Shown: piece by piece, positions 43,501 through 56,479 of the stretch | Position numbering within the stretch: the stretch's first letter is position 1 | Layout of the letters: each line of letters starts with the position of its first letter | Assembly (NCBI GenBank): GCA_028023455.1 | Contig: JAQFVV010006841.1 | Coordinates: 60,001 to 124,000, forward strand | Source: Epiperipatus broadwayi | Taxonomy: Eukaryota > Onychophora > Udeonychophora > Euonychophora > Peripatidae | DNA length: 64,000 bases | Direction: 5' to 3' | The notes under the pieces: generated by a model | Databases searched by the model: none | The model's input: the letters and a program-made list of their open reading frames with translations, nothing else | What the model was told of the DNA's origin: nothing | Position numbers and translations under genes: made by a program

Positions 43501-46329
43501 CACATGATTGTAACTATTATGAGACAAAGAACTGTTGATTTGCTACCAATTAAGATCGTATAATTTTTAAAAGATATTATTTTATTTTCGAATATAAAAC
43601 CTGCAAAATTTCTCTTGTATAAACTTAATTATTTATATGATTTAGTATAATGATAGAATGATGAATTGAATTGAAGCTTAACCTATCAATTTTTTATGCT
43701 TGAATTTTACATGACCTCCTGAGCAACTAACTATTCGATTATGTATTTTATGTTATCTAAATTATTTTTGAAAAAAATATTTTTTCACAAATTTTTATTT
43801 TAAAACATTATTAATTTGATAATTTTAGTTTTATTTGCATTATTGTTTAACTTTCAATTCATAAACTAATTATTACTTATAGATCGATATCTTTTTTTTT
43901 AATATTTAAAACATTTTATTTATTGTTTTTTGACTATTTTACTTACACTTTATTCTACTATTTACGTTATAAACTTGGCCATTTTTTTTTTTTTTTTGTA
44001 TAAATTATAACTTTTCTTTATAAGTTTTAAAAGTCCGGTTTGAAAATTGTCTTTGAAGAATCTTTATTCTTTCAAGAGCATCAAACGATTTATCAGCCCT
44101 TTTTATTCTTTCAAGTATTAAATCAATCATGTAATCAATAGTGATTGAAAAGTTATAGGGTCTGCGAAAAAAAAAGTCTGCTTATTGATTTCAGTTTGGC
44201 TTTATGATGCTTTCCTGTGAGCTTTTTAATCAAAATGTTTTCTTGTTTAAATTTATATATCTACGTCGAATTTGTTAAGAAACTAAATCAAGATCTTATC
44301 TTTAAAATGCCTATAATTTCATAGTTAATAATAGAGAATGTTTACTGTTATTATGACATTAATGTTTATCAGAAAAAGGAATGAAAAATCTGATTTAACA
44401 ATGCCGTGATTTGATTTGACATTTTAATTAGAACTTTGTCTTTTTTTGTTTTATTATTTATCATTACGATATATTTTCATTATCCAATGTGTGATTTTCC
44501 CATCACTTATTTTTCTCTGTCTCTTTCTAATAATGAAAGGGGATGGGGATCGTAAAGATACTATTTTAAATTTACATATATTTTTTCATTGGGTTATTTT
44601 TCTATTTCATACGTTGATTTTTTTTATATTATAAATGCGAATCATTAAGCAGTGCGATATGTAGAAAATAACTCACTGTATAATGTGTATTGATGTGAAA
44701 TTTCAAAAGTGATTGCTAAACTTAACTCAGATTACATTTCATATGACTTTTGACGTATTAAAAATAATTTAAAATTAAGCTGACCTTTTTTTAAAAAAAG
44801 AACACTGAAGCAAGACATTTGTTTATATATATACACACACATATAATCAACATTTTAATTATTTGGAAAATTTTTATTTAACATTTATTAATATCCATAG
44901 ACAATAGTATAAAAGTACTTTTACTTAAGGAAACATTTTGTGTGTGAATACATTCATTCAAAAAATGTCATGCTAGTCTGTGATGTTTCATTCATTTTTT
45001 TATATCTTTCATTATGTTTTCTAATATATTTTTTCTTTCTTCATTTTTTTAGATTTTTGCAATCATAACTATAGTCAAAACAAGATGACATTGATTAACT
45101 CTTTAACAAATTGACATTTCCATTGACTCCCTAATGATAAATTTATGTCATCATTCAACATTTAATTTTAATATTAAACTTTTAGTCTATATTAAAATTC
45201 AATAAATTGGTCTTGATTAGTTAGAAATACAAGTTTACTGATAAAAAAACATCCTAAAAAAATCATTTTAATTGTGCAAATATTGAGAAATAATAGTAAA
45301 ATAAATATATAAGGAGAACAATGAACTTTTTTTCATTGGATGATGTAAAGGCATGCCAACTAAGTTAGAAATTCCAGAAAATTAATGAAACTTTGTTGAC
45401 TGAAATTTCTATACTGTTCCAATCAAGACTATAAAATACTGCCAAAGTTGTTAGAAAATATTTTAAAAAATTAAATGATTTTGCAATACAACTTTTTTCA
45501 TACTATTTTCCTAGGTATACTATTTAACACATTCAAGTATTACCCAACTAGCGCCACCAATGTTGTTCTGAAGATGTTAATCATTAAAGAAAAAATTCAA
45601 TTCAACAATTTTCATTATTTATTTTAATTTTCAATACAAACAATTTTTGATATAGATTGAAATTGACAATTTCTACTTGAAATAAATACTATTAGTATTT
45701 GGAGGAGTGGATATTGTATTTTCATGAAATTTTAACCTTCATTTTTTTAATTTTTTTTTATCAAAATAGCAATGTCTATTAAAAAAAAATCATTGTGACT
45801 AATATTTGTATGAAACAAAATATCAGATATTATTTTATCCCAAATTTCAATATCTACAATTAAACACTGCATGCCACTTATCAGGTAAAAGATTTTGTGA
45901 CATTGAACAACTATGTATTTTTTTGTTTACTCTACATGCAGCATTAAGCACATTTGCACATGTTTCTCTAAAAAAAAATTTGCGCATTATATTTGTATTT
46001 TGTCATTGCTTCTTAAAGGGGTCTATTGCCAAGTAATTGCCAGTGAATATATGACACTGGTGCTTTTATAGCAGTGCATAGTCTTCTGAATAAAATGGAT
46101 CATGAAAAGTTTTGTGTAAAATGTAGCTCAGTTGTGTGAGAGAAATGTAGGCAAAATGCCAAGAATGAATTGGCTATACTTTTGCATTGAAATTGTCAGT
46201 CTACCTAATTAGACAGAAGTTTGAGATGAATCACAGAGGGACTAGCAAATAAATCTGTGTGGTATGTTGGAGCTGGGGTTATTATTTGTCACAGACCTAA
46301 CTATGAATACATTCACAAAGTTTATTGGT
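40505..46329. other. Long AT-rich stretch without recognisable gene
   Basis: 5.8 kb with (TA)n at 40,940-40,957, poly-T tracts and only short AT-driven frames. No mobile-element ends or RNA genes were recognised. The last 500 bp may include decayed 5' parts of the transposase relic that follows. Confidence 0.45.
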
Positions 46330-46960
46330 AAATTTTGTAACTCATTATGGATTGGTTCAATTTCTGCAGGAAAGTTGTTCACATGTTATATTTATTAAAG
46401 TGAGAGACTAATTGGGGAGTGCTAATTGAGTTTTCATTCAAATAGATGAAGCAAGATCTATTGTCATCAAAAGTACAACCATAAAAAATGGTATTAGATA
46501 ATAAACTATATTTATTTTACAACAAAATCATTCATGCCACTAACCAGAAAAACCTTGGAAGTGTAATGAATGGAATTTGGTAGTTCAGCTTGAAGAAGTG
46601 GAAGTGGACTGATTACCACTTTTTCTGATATTGTGTGGAGATAAGCATACTTGGATTCCCATTACAGAAGAAAAATGGGTATCTGATCAACTCTTACAAA
46701 TGACCACAGTTTATGAAAATCTACATGCCAGGGGATTCAGACATTTGACTTTCAACCATTAACTACATTATATCAGTCCAATGATAGGAGCCCACACACA
46801 GGCTATAAGAACATTGTAGGGCAGAGACCAAGTACAAAATTATGAAAAAAGTGAAATGCATATTCCCAAAACTTTTACAATCTCATTTGGATGACATTTT
46901 CTGGAAAATATCATGATAGAACAACAGTTGTCCAGATAGATATCTTTCTAACATTTCTGA
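46330..46960 (+). pseudogene. ISXO2/Merlin-type DDE transposase relic
   Basis: In shifting frames the plus strand reads MDWFNFCRKVV (the WxxFCR motif upstream of the catalytic domain), VFIQIDEARSIVIKST (matching the VEIDEA box with the first catalytic Asp), TWIPITEEKW, LHARGFRHLTFNH and then GAHTQAIRTL with HIPKTFTI. The order and spacing of DWxxFCR, IDEA, GFxHLTVNH and GAHTxxIE are those of ISXO2-like transposases, which in animals are the Merlin superfamily. Many stops and frameshifts show an old dead copy. Terminal repeats were not found. Confidence 0.7.
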
Positions 46961-47536
46961 AAGATGTTTGTGCAACTTTTCACTGCCAATAATGTTACCA
47001 TGGAATATTGTTTTTTGGAAGAATTACTAAATTACACTATCATTATTAGTTTTTTTTAGAAAATTATACATCATCTTTTTTTTGTATAAAATTTTATCAT
47101 AATGTTAATTTTTTAATTAATATCTTTTATATGGCTTTGGTGGTTCTAATTAATATGCAATACTTCCAATTTGTTAAAAAAGCACTGTTGTTTACACAGA
47201 CATACTATATAATTATTTTTCATTAATTTTATGTAACTTTATTAGTGTAAATAAATTCTATATGTAATTTCAGGTTTTGATTTTATAAAGAATTAATCCC
47301 TGTCAGTATTTGTCAATAAGTGTTTATAGGCACCTAAAGTTCATTTTCATCATATCTCACTATTATTTTACAAATCATGCAACAATTTTCAGTCACATTA
47401 GCCCTAAAATGTAAATTAAGGGTCAGTGCCTATTTCCATTTAGAATCTTTTTACGTCTAGGATTCTGGAAATTTTCCTGTCATAGAGGACAGACTTGCTA
47501 TTATTTCATCTTTTATCCATAAATACATGTTACAAC

Positions 47537-47592
<56 letters not shown>

Positions 47593-47602
47593 GCATGTGT
47601 GT
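47537..47602. repeat. (TA)n(TG)n microsatellite
   Basis: ATATATATAT followed by a long GTGTGT run and GGGTGGGTG. Confidence 0.97.
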
Positions 47603-48267
47603 AACCAGATGAAATATTATATGATAATATATAGTAAGCAAGATACTAGAAATAACTACAATTTTTAAAATACCAATATATAAATAAATCAATAAAAACT
47701 ATAGTCAGCTTATGGCATAATTGCCATTTGGAGTAGAATTTTAGAGCTAGAATTTAGAAAAAGTTATCTATCAGTTTTGTGTAGAATTTTGAAAATTGCC
47801 CATAATTTATTAAGCATAAATTTATGTTAAAACCGTTTTTGAAAAAAAAAAATAGAATTTGGTCAAGATAGAATTTTATCTACTTTTGATCAGATAAAAA
47901 AAAAGTTGGTTTTGAATGAAAAAAAATTGCCCAGGATACTATTGAAATATATGGATCTGTAAAATGAAAAAAGTCCATTCATGTGATTAAACAATGTTTT
48001 TATTATAAAGAGATATACAAACTTTAATGTTTGTTTGTTAAAGATGGTATTAATATTGATAATTTGATAATAATTTTTGAAAATCCATTGTATAAAATGC
48101 ATTTATTATATGCATTTATATGTTGGCATATTAAACATCACATGATCATTATGGTTGCCTATAACTGTTATTAAAACAGGCAAAACTCTCCATACAGTAT
48201 TGCCACTCAGTGCAAACCAAAATAATCAATGGATTACAGAAGACTTCTAGTACCTACTTATCCAATA

Positions 48268-48309
48268 TCCCCAGACTAGTTTCTGGCTTGTGGCCTTCAT
48301 AAGTGAGGT
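48268..48309 (-). ncRNA. Hammerhead ribozyme, subfamily E, left arm (G5 to U)
   Basis: Minus strand: stem I ACCTCA/TGGGG, CTTATGA instead of CTGATGA, stem II GGC-CACAA-GCC, GAAA, self-complementary ACTAGT, cleavage triplet GUC. Only G5 deviates. Confidence 0.75.
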
Positions 48310-48323
48310 ACCTTGAATCCAAG

Positions 48324-48356
48324 ACTCACTGATCAATCCAGAAACTAGTCTGGGGA
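48324..48356 (+). ncRNA. Hammerhead ribozyme, subfamily E, right arm (G8 to C, stem II collapsed)
   Basis: ACTCA, CTGATCA, a shortened stem II (ATCCA), GAAA, ACTAGT, GUC, then TGGGG. Predicted inactive. Confidence 0.65.
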
Positions 48357-48489
48357 TATTGGATGAGTAGGCACTAGAAGGGGTTTTATGCACAAACCTT
48401 CTGGAATACATTGATTACTCTGGCTTCCACTGAGTGGCAATACTGTATGGAGAGTTTTGCCTGTTTTAATGTTGGCATATTCTAAAGAG

Positions 48490-49300
48490 AATATTTTGAG
48501 TGGATTTTTTCAGTCAGATATTAAACTTTATTGTAGATATGTTGATAATTTGCTTATTGCTGAATCAACTTGAAACTAAATTAAATCAAATTAAAGATTT
48601 GAAATGGAACAATTTATATAATACAAAATATATTGAATTAAATGTATGGAGAGAAAATAATATATCAGTTATAAGATTTATAAAATTCTCACCAATTAGA
48701 AGGTGTGTACATTCCAAATTAAAATTCCTACAGTACACAATGGATTTAGAACATTTTTATTTAGAAATAATATGATTGTAAATTCCAAAATGTTAAAATT
48801 TCCAATATTGAAATTTATGATATTGGATTATTAAATATAGTATATAATAGAAATAATATCAAATACATTATGCAAATTTATGCATTAATGAAGAAATAAA
48901 CATACTGAAACATGGATTTCATTGCCACATAAGAATAATTAGAGTATGTGATAACTTTATGTTGTAATTAATGTAGGACCACATATTGGTAAGTTAATCA
49001 TTCTTAATAGAAAGAATGCTGTTGATAAAGTCAGCAAATGTATTGTTATTGTAAATACAATGTGTGCTAGTATGAGTTTAGCTATATTGCAGAGTTGAAA
49101 TGTACATTAAGAAAAAGAGAATTTATGAATATAAACTACTGTATAAAAACTTACATTATTAATATGAATAGATTTAAATATGTATTTGTAGAACATTCAA
49201 TTATTTGCAAAGGAAGGTTTTTGTTTTGACAATGTTTTTATTTGACATGTGGAAAATGATTTAATGAAATGAAAGATCAAAAAGCATATTTTATAAATAT
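48490..49300 (+). pseudogene. Penelope-like element, reverse transcriptase to linker fragment
   Basis: The frame beginning at about 48,492 reads NILSGFFQSDIKLYCRYVDN then LLIAES: the catalytic motif C, normally YVDD, with the second Asp changed to Asn. A frameshift leads to LETKLNQIKDLKW, YIELNVWRENNISVIRFIKF and RRCVHSKLKF, matching the PLE thumb region (FLDVxVWRxNN...KPT...HSxSxHP). Downstream pieces such as EHSIICKGRF near 49,185 sit about where the endonuclease lead-in should be. Stops and shifts mark it as dead. It lies directly beside the subfamily E hammerhead insertion. Confidence 0.65.
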
Positions 49301-49559
49301 AATAAATAATTTATTAAATAAACAATATAATTATGTATATATACATTAATTGTGGAAAGTTAACTCTTTACATAAGAATACTAATATTGTGTTCTTGAGA
49401 GTTTGATTTTTAAAATTCTATATGTAAAATCCTATTTAGATCAACAATCAGGCCATGAATTGGCTATAACTTTTATTTTTTTGTTTAGTGCATAGAGTTA
49501 ATTCTATGTTTTATTTATTATATATATAATAAAATTGTAATAAAAATAATAAAGACTAA

Positions 49560-49735
49560 TGATGATAATAAATTTTACAAATAACTATAATAAACCACAA
49601 AAATACTTTCAGTTATTTTCATAACTTTCTTAACTGAAAGTCATTTAAATTTAGTGGAAATAAATATTATCATATTATATACCAAGATTCTTGAATTTTA
49701 ACATTCATGCATTGTCTATTAATTAAAGATATTTT
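49560..49735 (-). mobile_element. PLE 3' end, minus strand
   Basis: On the minus strand this reads INRQCMNVKIQESWYI and a stop, then non-coding sequence with a hairpin CTTTCAGTTA/TAACTGAAAG (49,606-49,640). It is an inverted diverged copy of 51,430-51,600. Confidence 0.6.
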
Positions 49736-50104
49736 ATTTCAGTTTATCAAGACTTGTTCAATCTTTTTTTTTTATTATGGTTTCTCTCCTTATGAAACAT
49801 CTTAATATTTTCCAAATCAAACTTAAAAATAAACTTACGTTTTTTTCATATGATAAATCTCCCTCTCTTCCCCAGATACTATTATTAAATTATTACATTT
49901 TTATATAACAGTTGCTGCTGTTTTAAACTTTTCTTAACACCATACCTCGACCTATGTATGAAGCTTTGTACTAAGGTGAAATCTAATGTACAATATTATT
50001 TTTGTGTGTTCAAAGATATAATAGCTTTTGAATTATTTACCAATATATTAACATTAGGTGAAACACAAATGAAATATTATATAAATATTTCTATTTATTT
50101 TTTA

Positions 50105-50404
50105 AAAAATTAGATTGAGCATTTGAAACATATGAAATAGATTCTATTTTTTACCATTAACTTTCTGTTTCTTTGAATTAGTATATACTTTTTAATTAAC
50201 ACAAGGTATAGCAAATATATTATTATACCAAATTTCATCCAATTCTTTTGTAAATTTTTCAATATTTTGTGATTTATCATTTTTATAAAGACATGACTTC
50301 TCATTGCAAAATAAAAATCTATGATCGGTCATCTTATGCACAACTGGTACTTTTGATGTACAATGTATATAATCTCTTTCTTGTAATAATGTGAATATCA
50401 TTTT
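50105..50404 (-). pseudogene. PLE GIY-YIG fragment, minus strand
   Basis: The frame reads ERDYIHCTSKVPVVHKMTDH then RFLFCNEKSCLYKNDKSQNI and EKFTKELDEIW. MTDHRF corresponds to the Arg/His helix of the 5.5-kb PLE (MTNHRF), so it belongs to that subfamily, not to the one at 25.4 and 51.2 kb. Frameshifts follow. Confidence 0.6.
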
Positions 50405-51119
50405 ATAACTTAAATAGTCATCATGTTTTTATATTATATAAATCAAAATATTTAATAGCTTTATTATGTTATAAGAGATAATAGTTTATAAATTGATAAT
50501 CAAACTATTACAAAAAAGGATTATACATTGTAACCTTGGGTTCTCTATGGCTTACGATCTTATCTCAGGGATTTGGAACAATGGGGTGTGGAGACTCAGA
50601 TACTGATATAAAATTATGATGACTTATGAATACTGTCCTAGGGATGGAAGTAATAGTTGCTCTAGCTTCAGTTAGCCAAACCAACAATCACTCTTACCAC
50701 TACAAATTAATATTAAAACAAAAAAAAATAAATACTATAATTATTTATTGGTGAAATATTCCAAGTGGTTCGATTATCAAAAAAAAAAAATTAAATAGCA
50801 CATATCAATTAGAAAGTTATTCAAATACTGCAACTGGAGAAAAGCTTTTATGTCCACCCGCAGCATCCAGCAATATAACATAATCCTACCAAATATGGTA
50901 AACTCTATTAAAGTATTAATAAAATCATTGTATAAATTGACATATTTGTGATGTGAGTTTGCAGTGATTACATCATCATCCCCTTAAATTGGGACAGAGA
51001 TACTTCCTAATTACTTCCTTATATAGTAATTTTAATTGTATAAAGATATGATTAGATTTCAGTATTGAAATATCAATATACAATTGGATTTGAACGTGAT
51101 TGGATTTCTGGAATTTGAG

Positions 51120-51480
51120 AGATCCAAAACATTAAGTCACAGACAAAACTTTATTAAAATTTCATATAAGCTCATGGTTTTATACATAAGGGAATTAAGG
51201 TATAGAATGGAGAAAAGGTTAAAAGAGCATCAAGTGTTATATAATGGTGTAATAAGTAAGAACAATAATTAAATAATGGTGTCTAGTTACTTCAATCATG
51301 AAAAAACGTGTGTGTAAGTTTACTTTTGATTTTGATCTGAGAAATATTTAAAGATTTTTTATGAGGAGAGAAACTACAGTAAAAAAAAAAAAATAGGTCT
51401 TTATAAATAGAAATAAGATATTGTTAATTAGTAGACAACGTGTGAATGTTAAAATTCATGAATCTTGGAATATAACATGA
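51120..51480 (+). pseudogene. PLE GIY-YIG C-terminal fragment, plus strand
   Basis: The frame reads RELRYRMEKRLKEHQVLYN, a shift, then SSYFNHEKTCVCKFTF, and finally INRNKILLISRQRVNVKIHE with SWNIT and a stop at 51478-51480. Each block aligns with the 25.4-26.0 kb PLE copies (EKRLKEHQLLYN, FFDHEKTCNYKFTF, INRQVVNTVIHSLWKYT). Clearly the same subfamily, with several lesions. Confidence 0.72.
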
Positions 51481-51639
51481 TGATATTTACTTCCATTAAA
51501 CTAAATTTAAATAATTTTCAGTTGAAAAAAATTATGAAAATAATTGAAAATATTTCTGTGGTTTATTATAATTATTTGTAAGACAGATTATCACCATTAT
51601 ATTTTATTATTTTTATTATAATTTTATTACAATAACAAC

Positions 51640-52109
51640 TCTAGTGGATATATATATTGAGGTAAAAGGTTTCACAAACAAAAGATTTATTATAATTCAT
51701 AAAATTTTGGGATTAACCATAATAATTATAATATATATAAAGAGGGAGAGGGAATGGAGAGAGTGGGAGCTTATGGAAGTGTACTTTATTTTTATTTCAA
51801 TTTTATGTAGCTTAAACTATATTTAATTAATATTTACAATTATTAACTTTTATTTGGTTATGTACATAAAGTTTATTAAAAGTGAGATTCAGTCTTCATC
51901 TTTTATTAAATCAATTATAATATTTACATCTGACTAAAATATTAATTTAACTTTTAATTTTCAAGAGTGAAAGCAAACCAAAAACTTATTTAACATTGTA
52001 GGATTAAGAATAGAATAGGTTTGTTATATTTTTTATCATTTGTCACAGAAAAAAGGTTATTTATTCATACCTTATGAAAGTGTAAATTTTTTTCATTTTG
52101 ATTTTATAT

Positions 52110-52149
<40 letters not shown>

Positions 52150-52393
52150 ATATGGACCTATTGATATTTACAATATATATATATATATATATAATTGGTG
52201 TTTGGAGCTTAATTGTTTTATGATGTAATTCTTAATATGAAATTCTGGAATAAAGTATCTTGCTTCGATGCCAAACAGTAGCATATTATTAATATTATAA
52301 TAGCCTCTTGCCTACTTTTTCTAATTTGTATTTAAATAGACACATTAACATAATCTATAGACACATTAACATAATATATATATATAACATAAA

Positions 52394-52431
<38 letters not shown>

Positions 52432-53689
52432 TTTTGTTAGTCCAATGATGTTAGAACATTACAGAATTTAAAAGCTACATTCATTTAGTCAGATTTTTTT
52501 TAATTTTTCACAATTGAGAGTGAATATGAACAAGCTTTGCCTCAATCTCTCTCTATATATATATTTTCAAATTTTATTTTTATCTCAATGTATCTTTCAC
52601 CTTAGCTCAATCATATTCATATATATAATAAACACATTTGGAAAATTTGAGTTTTTAAACCAAACATATGGAAAAATTAGTCAGTAACTTTTAAACCAAT
52701 CGCTTAAAACGTTTATGTATATATTTCTTCATTTTAATTACAATTTACATTACTTAATTATAGATAAAATTAGTTTGAACATACTAAGGTTAATTTTTAA
52801 TATACTACTAATAAGAGAAATAGTCTTATTCAAATAATTAACAAATCCTACTAGCTCGCAAAATCTAAACAAACAAAAAAGTTTTAATTGTTTATTCGTA
52901 TATTAAAAAAATATTTATTTTTTTCTTTGTGCATTAATTAAGAAATAAAACGTTTAATATTCAAAAAGTAATTTTCTTATAAAATGAATACTGCTACAAC
53001 CTCTGCATAAAATTGCTGTAGGTTTTGTTTATTTTTTTAATTTCAATTTTTTTTTCGTTAAAAGCCTCATTTTTAAATTACTATAATTGAACAGTCATCA
53101 AAGATAAATACAGAGGCGTTTACTTTTCAGAATGAGTAAAATTAACATGCGATATATATAAGTATTTATGTTGGACAAAATAACTGGAACTATATTATAC
53201 TAAAATGAATCGAAATACACTTCAATGTAATATTTTTTCAGTGACATAAATAATGTATCCAGGAAAAACTTTTTTTTTTTGGGACAAAAAATACATTTAT
53301 TTCATTTTCATATTCATAAGTTTTCTTAATTTTTTCCCATAAAAAATGACAAAATCAGACATTTATATTAATCTATTTTTAAAATAAAAGTGTCTGTCAA
53401 ACATAAAATATTTATTTATTCCGTCTGGTCACAGAATGTTAGATAACTATTCTTTCCAGAATGCTTTAATCCAGATAATGTTTTTTTTCTCACATTGTAA
53501 TGTGTTTAAGCATGAATGGAAGAATGTTTTTAATCTAAGTCTACAATATTAAACAGTTATGATGCTTGCCAGAGAAACGTGACAGTAATTCAAAGCTGTC
53601 TGCATAATAATATAGTCCATAGCATGACAGTAAATGAGAGAGATTTGTAATAGCTTAGGGTTTGCATGAAGGTTTGTGATGATGGAATT
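51640..53689. other. AT-rich DNA with large (TA)n tracts
   Basis: (TA)n at 52,117-52,147 and 52,372-52,430 (the latter a palindrome with ATGATATATA...TATATCAT). No gene is supported. Confidence 0.6.
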
Positions 53690-53770
53690 TTGGTAATAAT
53701 TATATGTTGCATTGCTTCAATCACTGGGTGTCTTTAAAAAATTTTAAACTTTATTTAAACTTTCCAAATT
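53690..53770 (+). repeat. Dispersed ~100-bp repeat, copy 2
   Basis: AATTATATGTTGCATTGCTT ... GGGTGTCTTTAAAAAATTTT ... TTTATTTAAACTTTCCAAAT; diverged relative of 25,214-25,325. Confidence 0.5.
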
Positions 53771-53834
53771 GCCCTCAGGATAGTATATAATACAATATTT
53801 CATGTTTATTATTTTCTTATCTTTTTCAGATATT

Positions 53835-53925
53835 GCTGGGCTAATTAGTGACACTACTAGCATGGGAATCAAACCTGGATCTTAAGATCTATGAATTTTG
53901 AATTTGATATTGCACAGAAATTTTA
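53835..53925 (-). mobile_element. Decayed tRNA-derived SINE-like fragment
   Basis: On the minus strand, CCAGGTTTGATTCCCATGCT is a near-consensus B box. The A box side is degenerate, and no tail or flanking duplication is visible. Confidence 0.4.
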
Positions 53926-54479
53926 TATAGCTATTTACAAGAGTTCTGATTTCTCCACTTTTTCTTAATAGCAAGGTTGTTAATTAATGACTTCCAGACA
54001 TAATATATTATCATACTATGTTGAGTTACAGGATTATTTGCCATTTTCATGTGAACAGCTTGTTTGAATTTTCTTTTTTGTACTTTTTTCTCTTTATCCA
54101 ATATTTTTTGTATTTTCCCAATCAAACATATTCATTCTATATACATGGTCTACTACTTTGGATATATATGATTTTTTTTTTTTAATCATCAGCTTGGATT
54201 TTTTTAATCACTTTTCAATCGAGTGACTAGTCTCAATAATATACATTCACATGACTTTCATAAATTTTGTTCTTGTTTTTCAGCATTTCAAGTTTAGGTT
54301 TTGTAGATGTTATAATTTCTTCAAATTGTTGCCTCTGGTAAAATATCATTTACTTAGAGCATTATCTTAAATTCAAAATTCATGAATTTAAAAGTCTAGA
54401 TTTCATCCTAATGTTAATATTGTCATCAGTTAGGACAACAATATTTAAAGAAAAGAGAAAATAATAACACTAGTGATAT

Positions 54480-54590
54480 TACTAACAGTTGAAAATATTT
54501 GGAAAGTTTAATATTTAAATTTTTTTTAAAGACAGCCAATGTTTAACATTAGATGATGAAAATAGTCCAACATATAATTGCTATTATAAT
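54480..54590 (-). repeat. Dispersed ~100-bp repeat, copy 3 (inverted)
   Basis: The minus strand gives ATGTTGGACTATTTTCATCA ... TGGCTGTCTTTAAAAAAAAT ... AACTGTTAGTAATATCA, matching copies 1, 2 and 4. Confidence 0.55.
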
Positions 54591-55137
54591 AACTTGCATA
54601 ATATTTTGTCCAGCTCTCTGAAAAATTATATAATATGGGAAATTTCTCAAGTATTATTAGAAATATTTTCATGAAAATTATTATATATTAGAAGTAAGAA
54701 TAACATTTAATCTGCTGTTTGCTTCATATTGTGTACCTTTTTATTATATATATATATATGTGTGTGTGTGATGATTATATGACTATATTACAGCTATTGT
54801 TATATATCATTTTGTTGTTGGTAAAGATATTTTCTTATATCTATGATTTATTTATATATATATAGTCATAAATTTAAATACAAAAATTAAAAACTCAAAA
54901 TTTGTGTTTTGAGATCTCATTTAACTGAATATAAAGAAAATGTTAGCCAGATTTAGCTGGTTTGTTGAAGCTCAAAAAAGAAAGAAAACACCATTAAATT
55001 ATGTAAAAGTGAGGATTGCATTTAAAACTTTTGATTCAATTCATATTGATGGTTCTATAAATAAACTAGTATCTTTATAAATATTAACAAATTCACCACT
55101 TCCTTATATAAATGCAATTTCCTTTTAGCTAAAAACC

Positions 55138-55263
55138 TTTTATTGTACATATATGCATACACAATCTTATGTTTCGACTATCCTGAAGTTTTACTTTTAA
55201 AAAATTAAAATAACAGTGGCTCTGAAAACGTAAGATTGTGTATGCATATATGTACAATAAAAT
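55138..55263. repeat. Short element with ~37-bp terminal inverted repeats
   Basis: TTTTATTGTACATATATGCA...CAATCTTA (from 55138) is inverted at 55224-55263. The ~50-bp interior is AT-rich. MITE-like; no clear duplication. Confidence 0.7.
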
Positions 55264-56185
55264 ATTTTTTTACTAAAAAGTATTCAAAAGAGTGGATAAA
55301 TTTGCATCTTTATAAATATTCTGATTGATAATGAAAAGTTAAAAACGAAAGAAAGTATTGGAATGTTTAATTATAATAATGTGTCACTTAGGAATACATG
55401 AATTAGTATTCTGAAGAAATATATTTTTCTAATAGAAGTAACCACACTGACAAAGCAGATAAAAAATTAAAATGTGATTTTCATCTGTAAGTGTAATGAA
55501 GTGGACAGATCATAGAAGAATTATTGGAATATTTATTGAATACTGGAAAGTTTTAATAAAAATGTTTGAAACGATCTTAGAAAACACAGACATTCAATTT
55601 GTCACAAGGTTATATATCACATTTAAATGATTTCATTTTTTTATCTATTTTTTTCTGATATTTTTTCTTTGACTAATATTCTATACAATATTTTGCAAAA
55701 TAAAACTAATAATATTAAATATTGTTTATTAATAATAGATTAGTTTTGGAAAACAATTACTTGTAAATATAATCAGTTTGAAAAATAATGGTATATGTAA
55801 TTATTGAAAAAATGCTTTAAAATTCAAAACAAGCAACAACAGGTGATTTTTTTTTGAAATTGTAGATAATAGTTCTATACAAATAGATTAGCCGTTTTAA
55901 AGATTTGTCATATTTACTTTTTCACAAGTTAATTAATTCAAAAATGTCAAACTTATTTCATAAAATTCCTTGAAAATTTTTATGAAAATTTACAGTGTGT
56001 TTAGGATAAAGGATATTTGAAGATTAATAAATGGGATTGATAGGCAATTATGATTTAAATAATTAAAAAAAACTTATATAATAAAGAGGGATTTGAACTT
56101 AGGATTTTCAGTCTATATTTATTCTCCACTCCATGTCAAATAACCGATACACATGACCACACACATATGAAAAAGATAAATGTTC

Positions 56186-56229
56186 CCCAATATACATATT
56201 TCATGCAGTACTAGCACTCATCAGTTGGG
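56186..56229 (-). ncRNA. Hammerhead ribozyme, subfamily D (intact core)
   Basis: Minus strand: stem I CCCAA/TTGGG, CTGATGA, stem II GTGC-TAGTACT-GCAT, GAAA, stem III ATATGTAT, cleavage nucleotide A. It is the only subfamily D copy here with a complete core. Its stem I differs from the ACCAA/TTGGT of the 35-kb copies by a paired change. Confidence 0.85.
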
Positions 56230-56479
56230 CCATATCATTATCTCCCACACATCTATACAATCAGTACTTAGTTTATATCAAGATAGCAATTCCTTAAAGT
56301 TTAATGAACAGGCTTCAATATTCTCACTCTTCCAACAATTCAAACATCCACTTCACTGAAAAAACAACGAAATGGATGGCTAAATTATTGGAAGGATGAG
56401 CTAATTAAAATTTAAGGAATTGCTATCTTAATATAAACTTAGCACCTATTGTATAGATGTGTGGGAGATTATGATCTAT

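Larger units (their letters stand above)
48121..48481. mobile_element. Hammerhead-bearing element, subfamily E, inverted dimer with 12-bp duplication
   Basis: Exact direct repeats TGTTGGCATATT at 48121-48132 and 48470-48481 bound a 337-bp insertion. Inverted arms (AAAACAGGCAAAACTCTCCA / TGGAGAGTTTTGCCTGTTTT) meet near 48,315. Each arm carries a ribozyme with one core lesion. Non-coding. Confidence 0.8.

Noticed and set aside
54350-54430. tRNA-like SINE at 54.4 kb
   Set aside because: Weak A- and B-box resemblance only; no pairing, tail or duplication.
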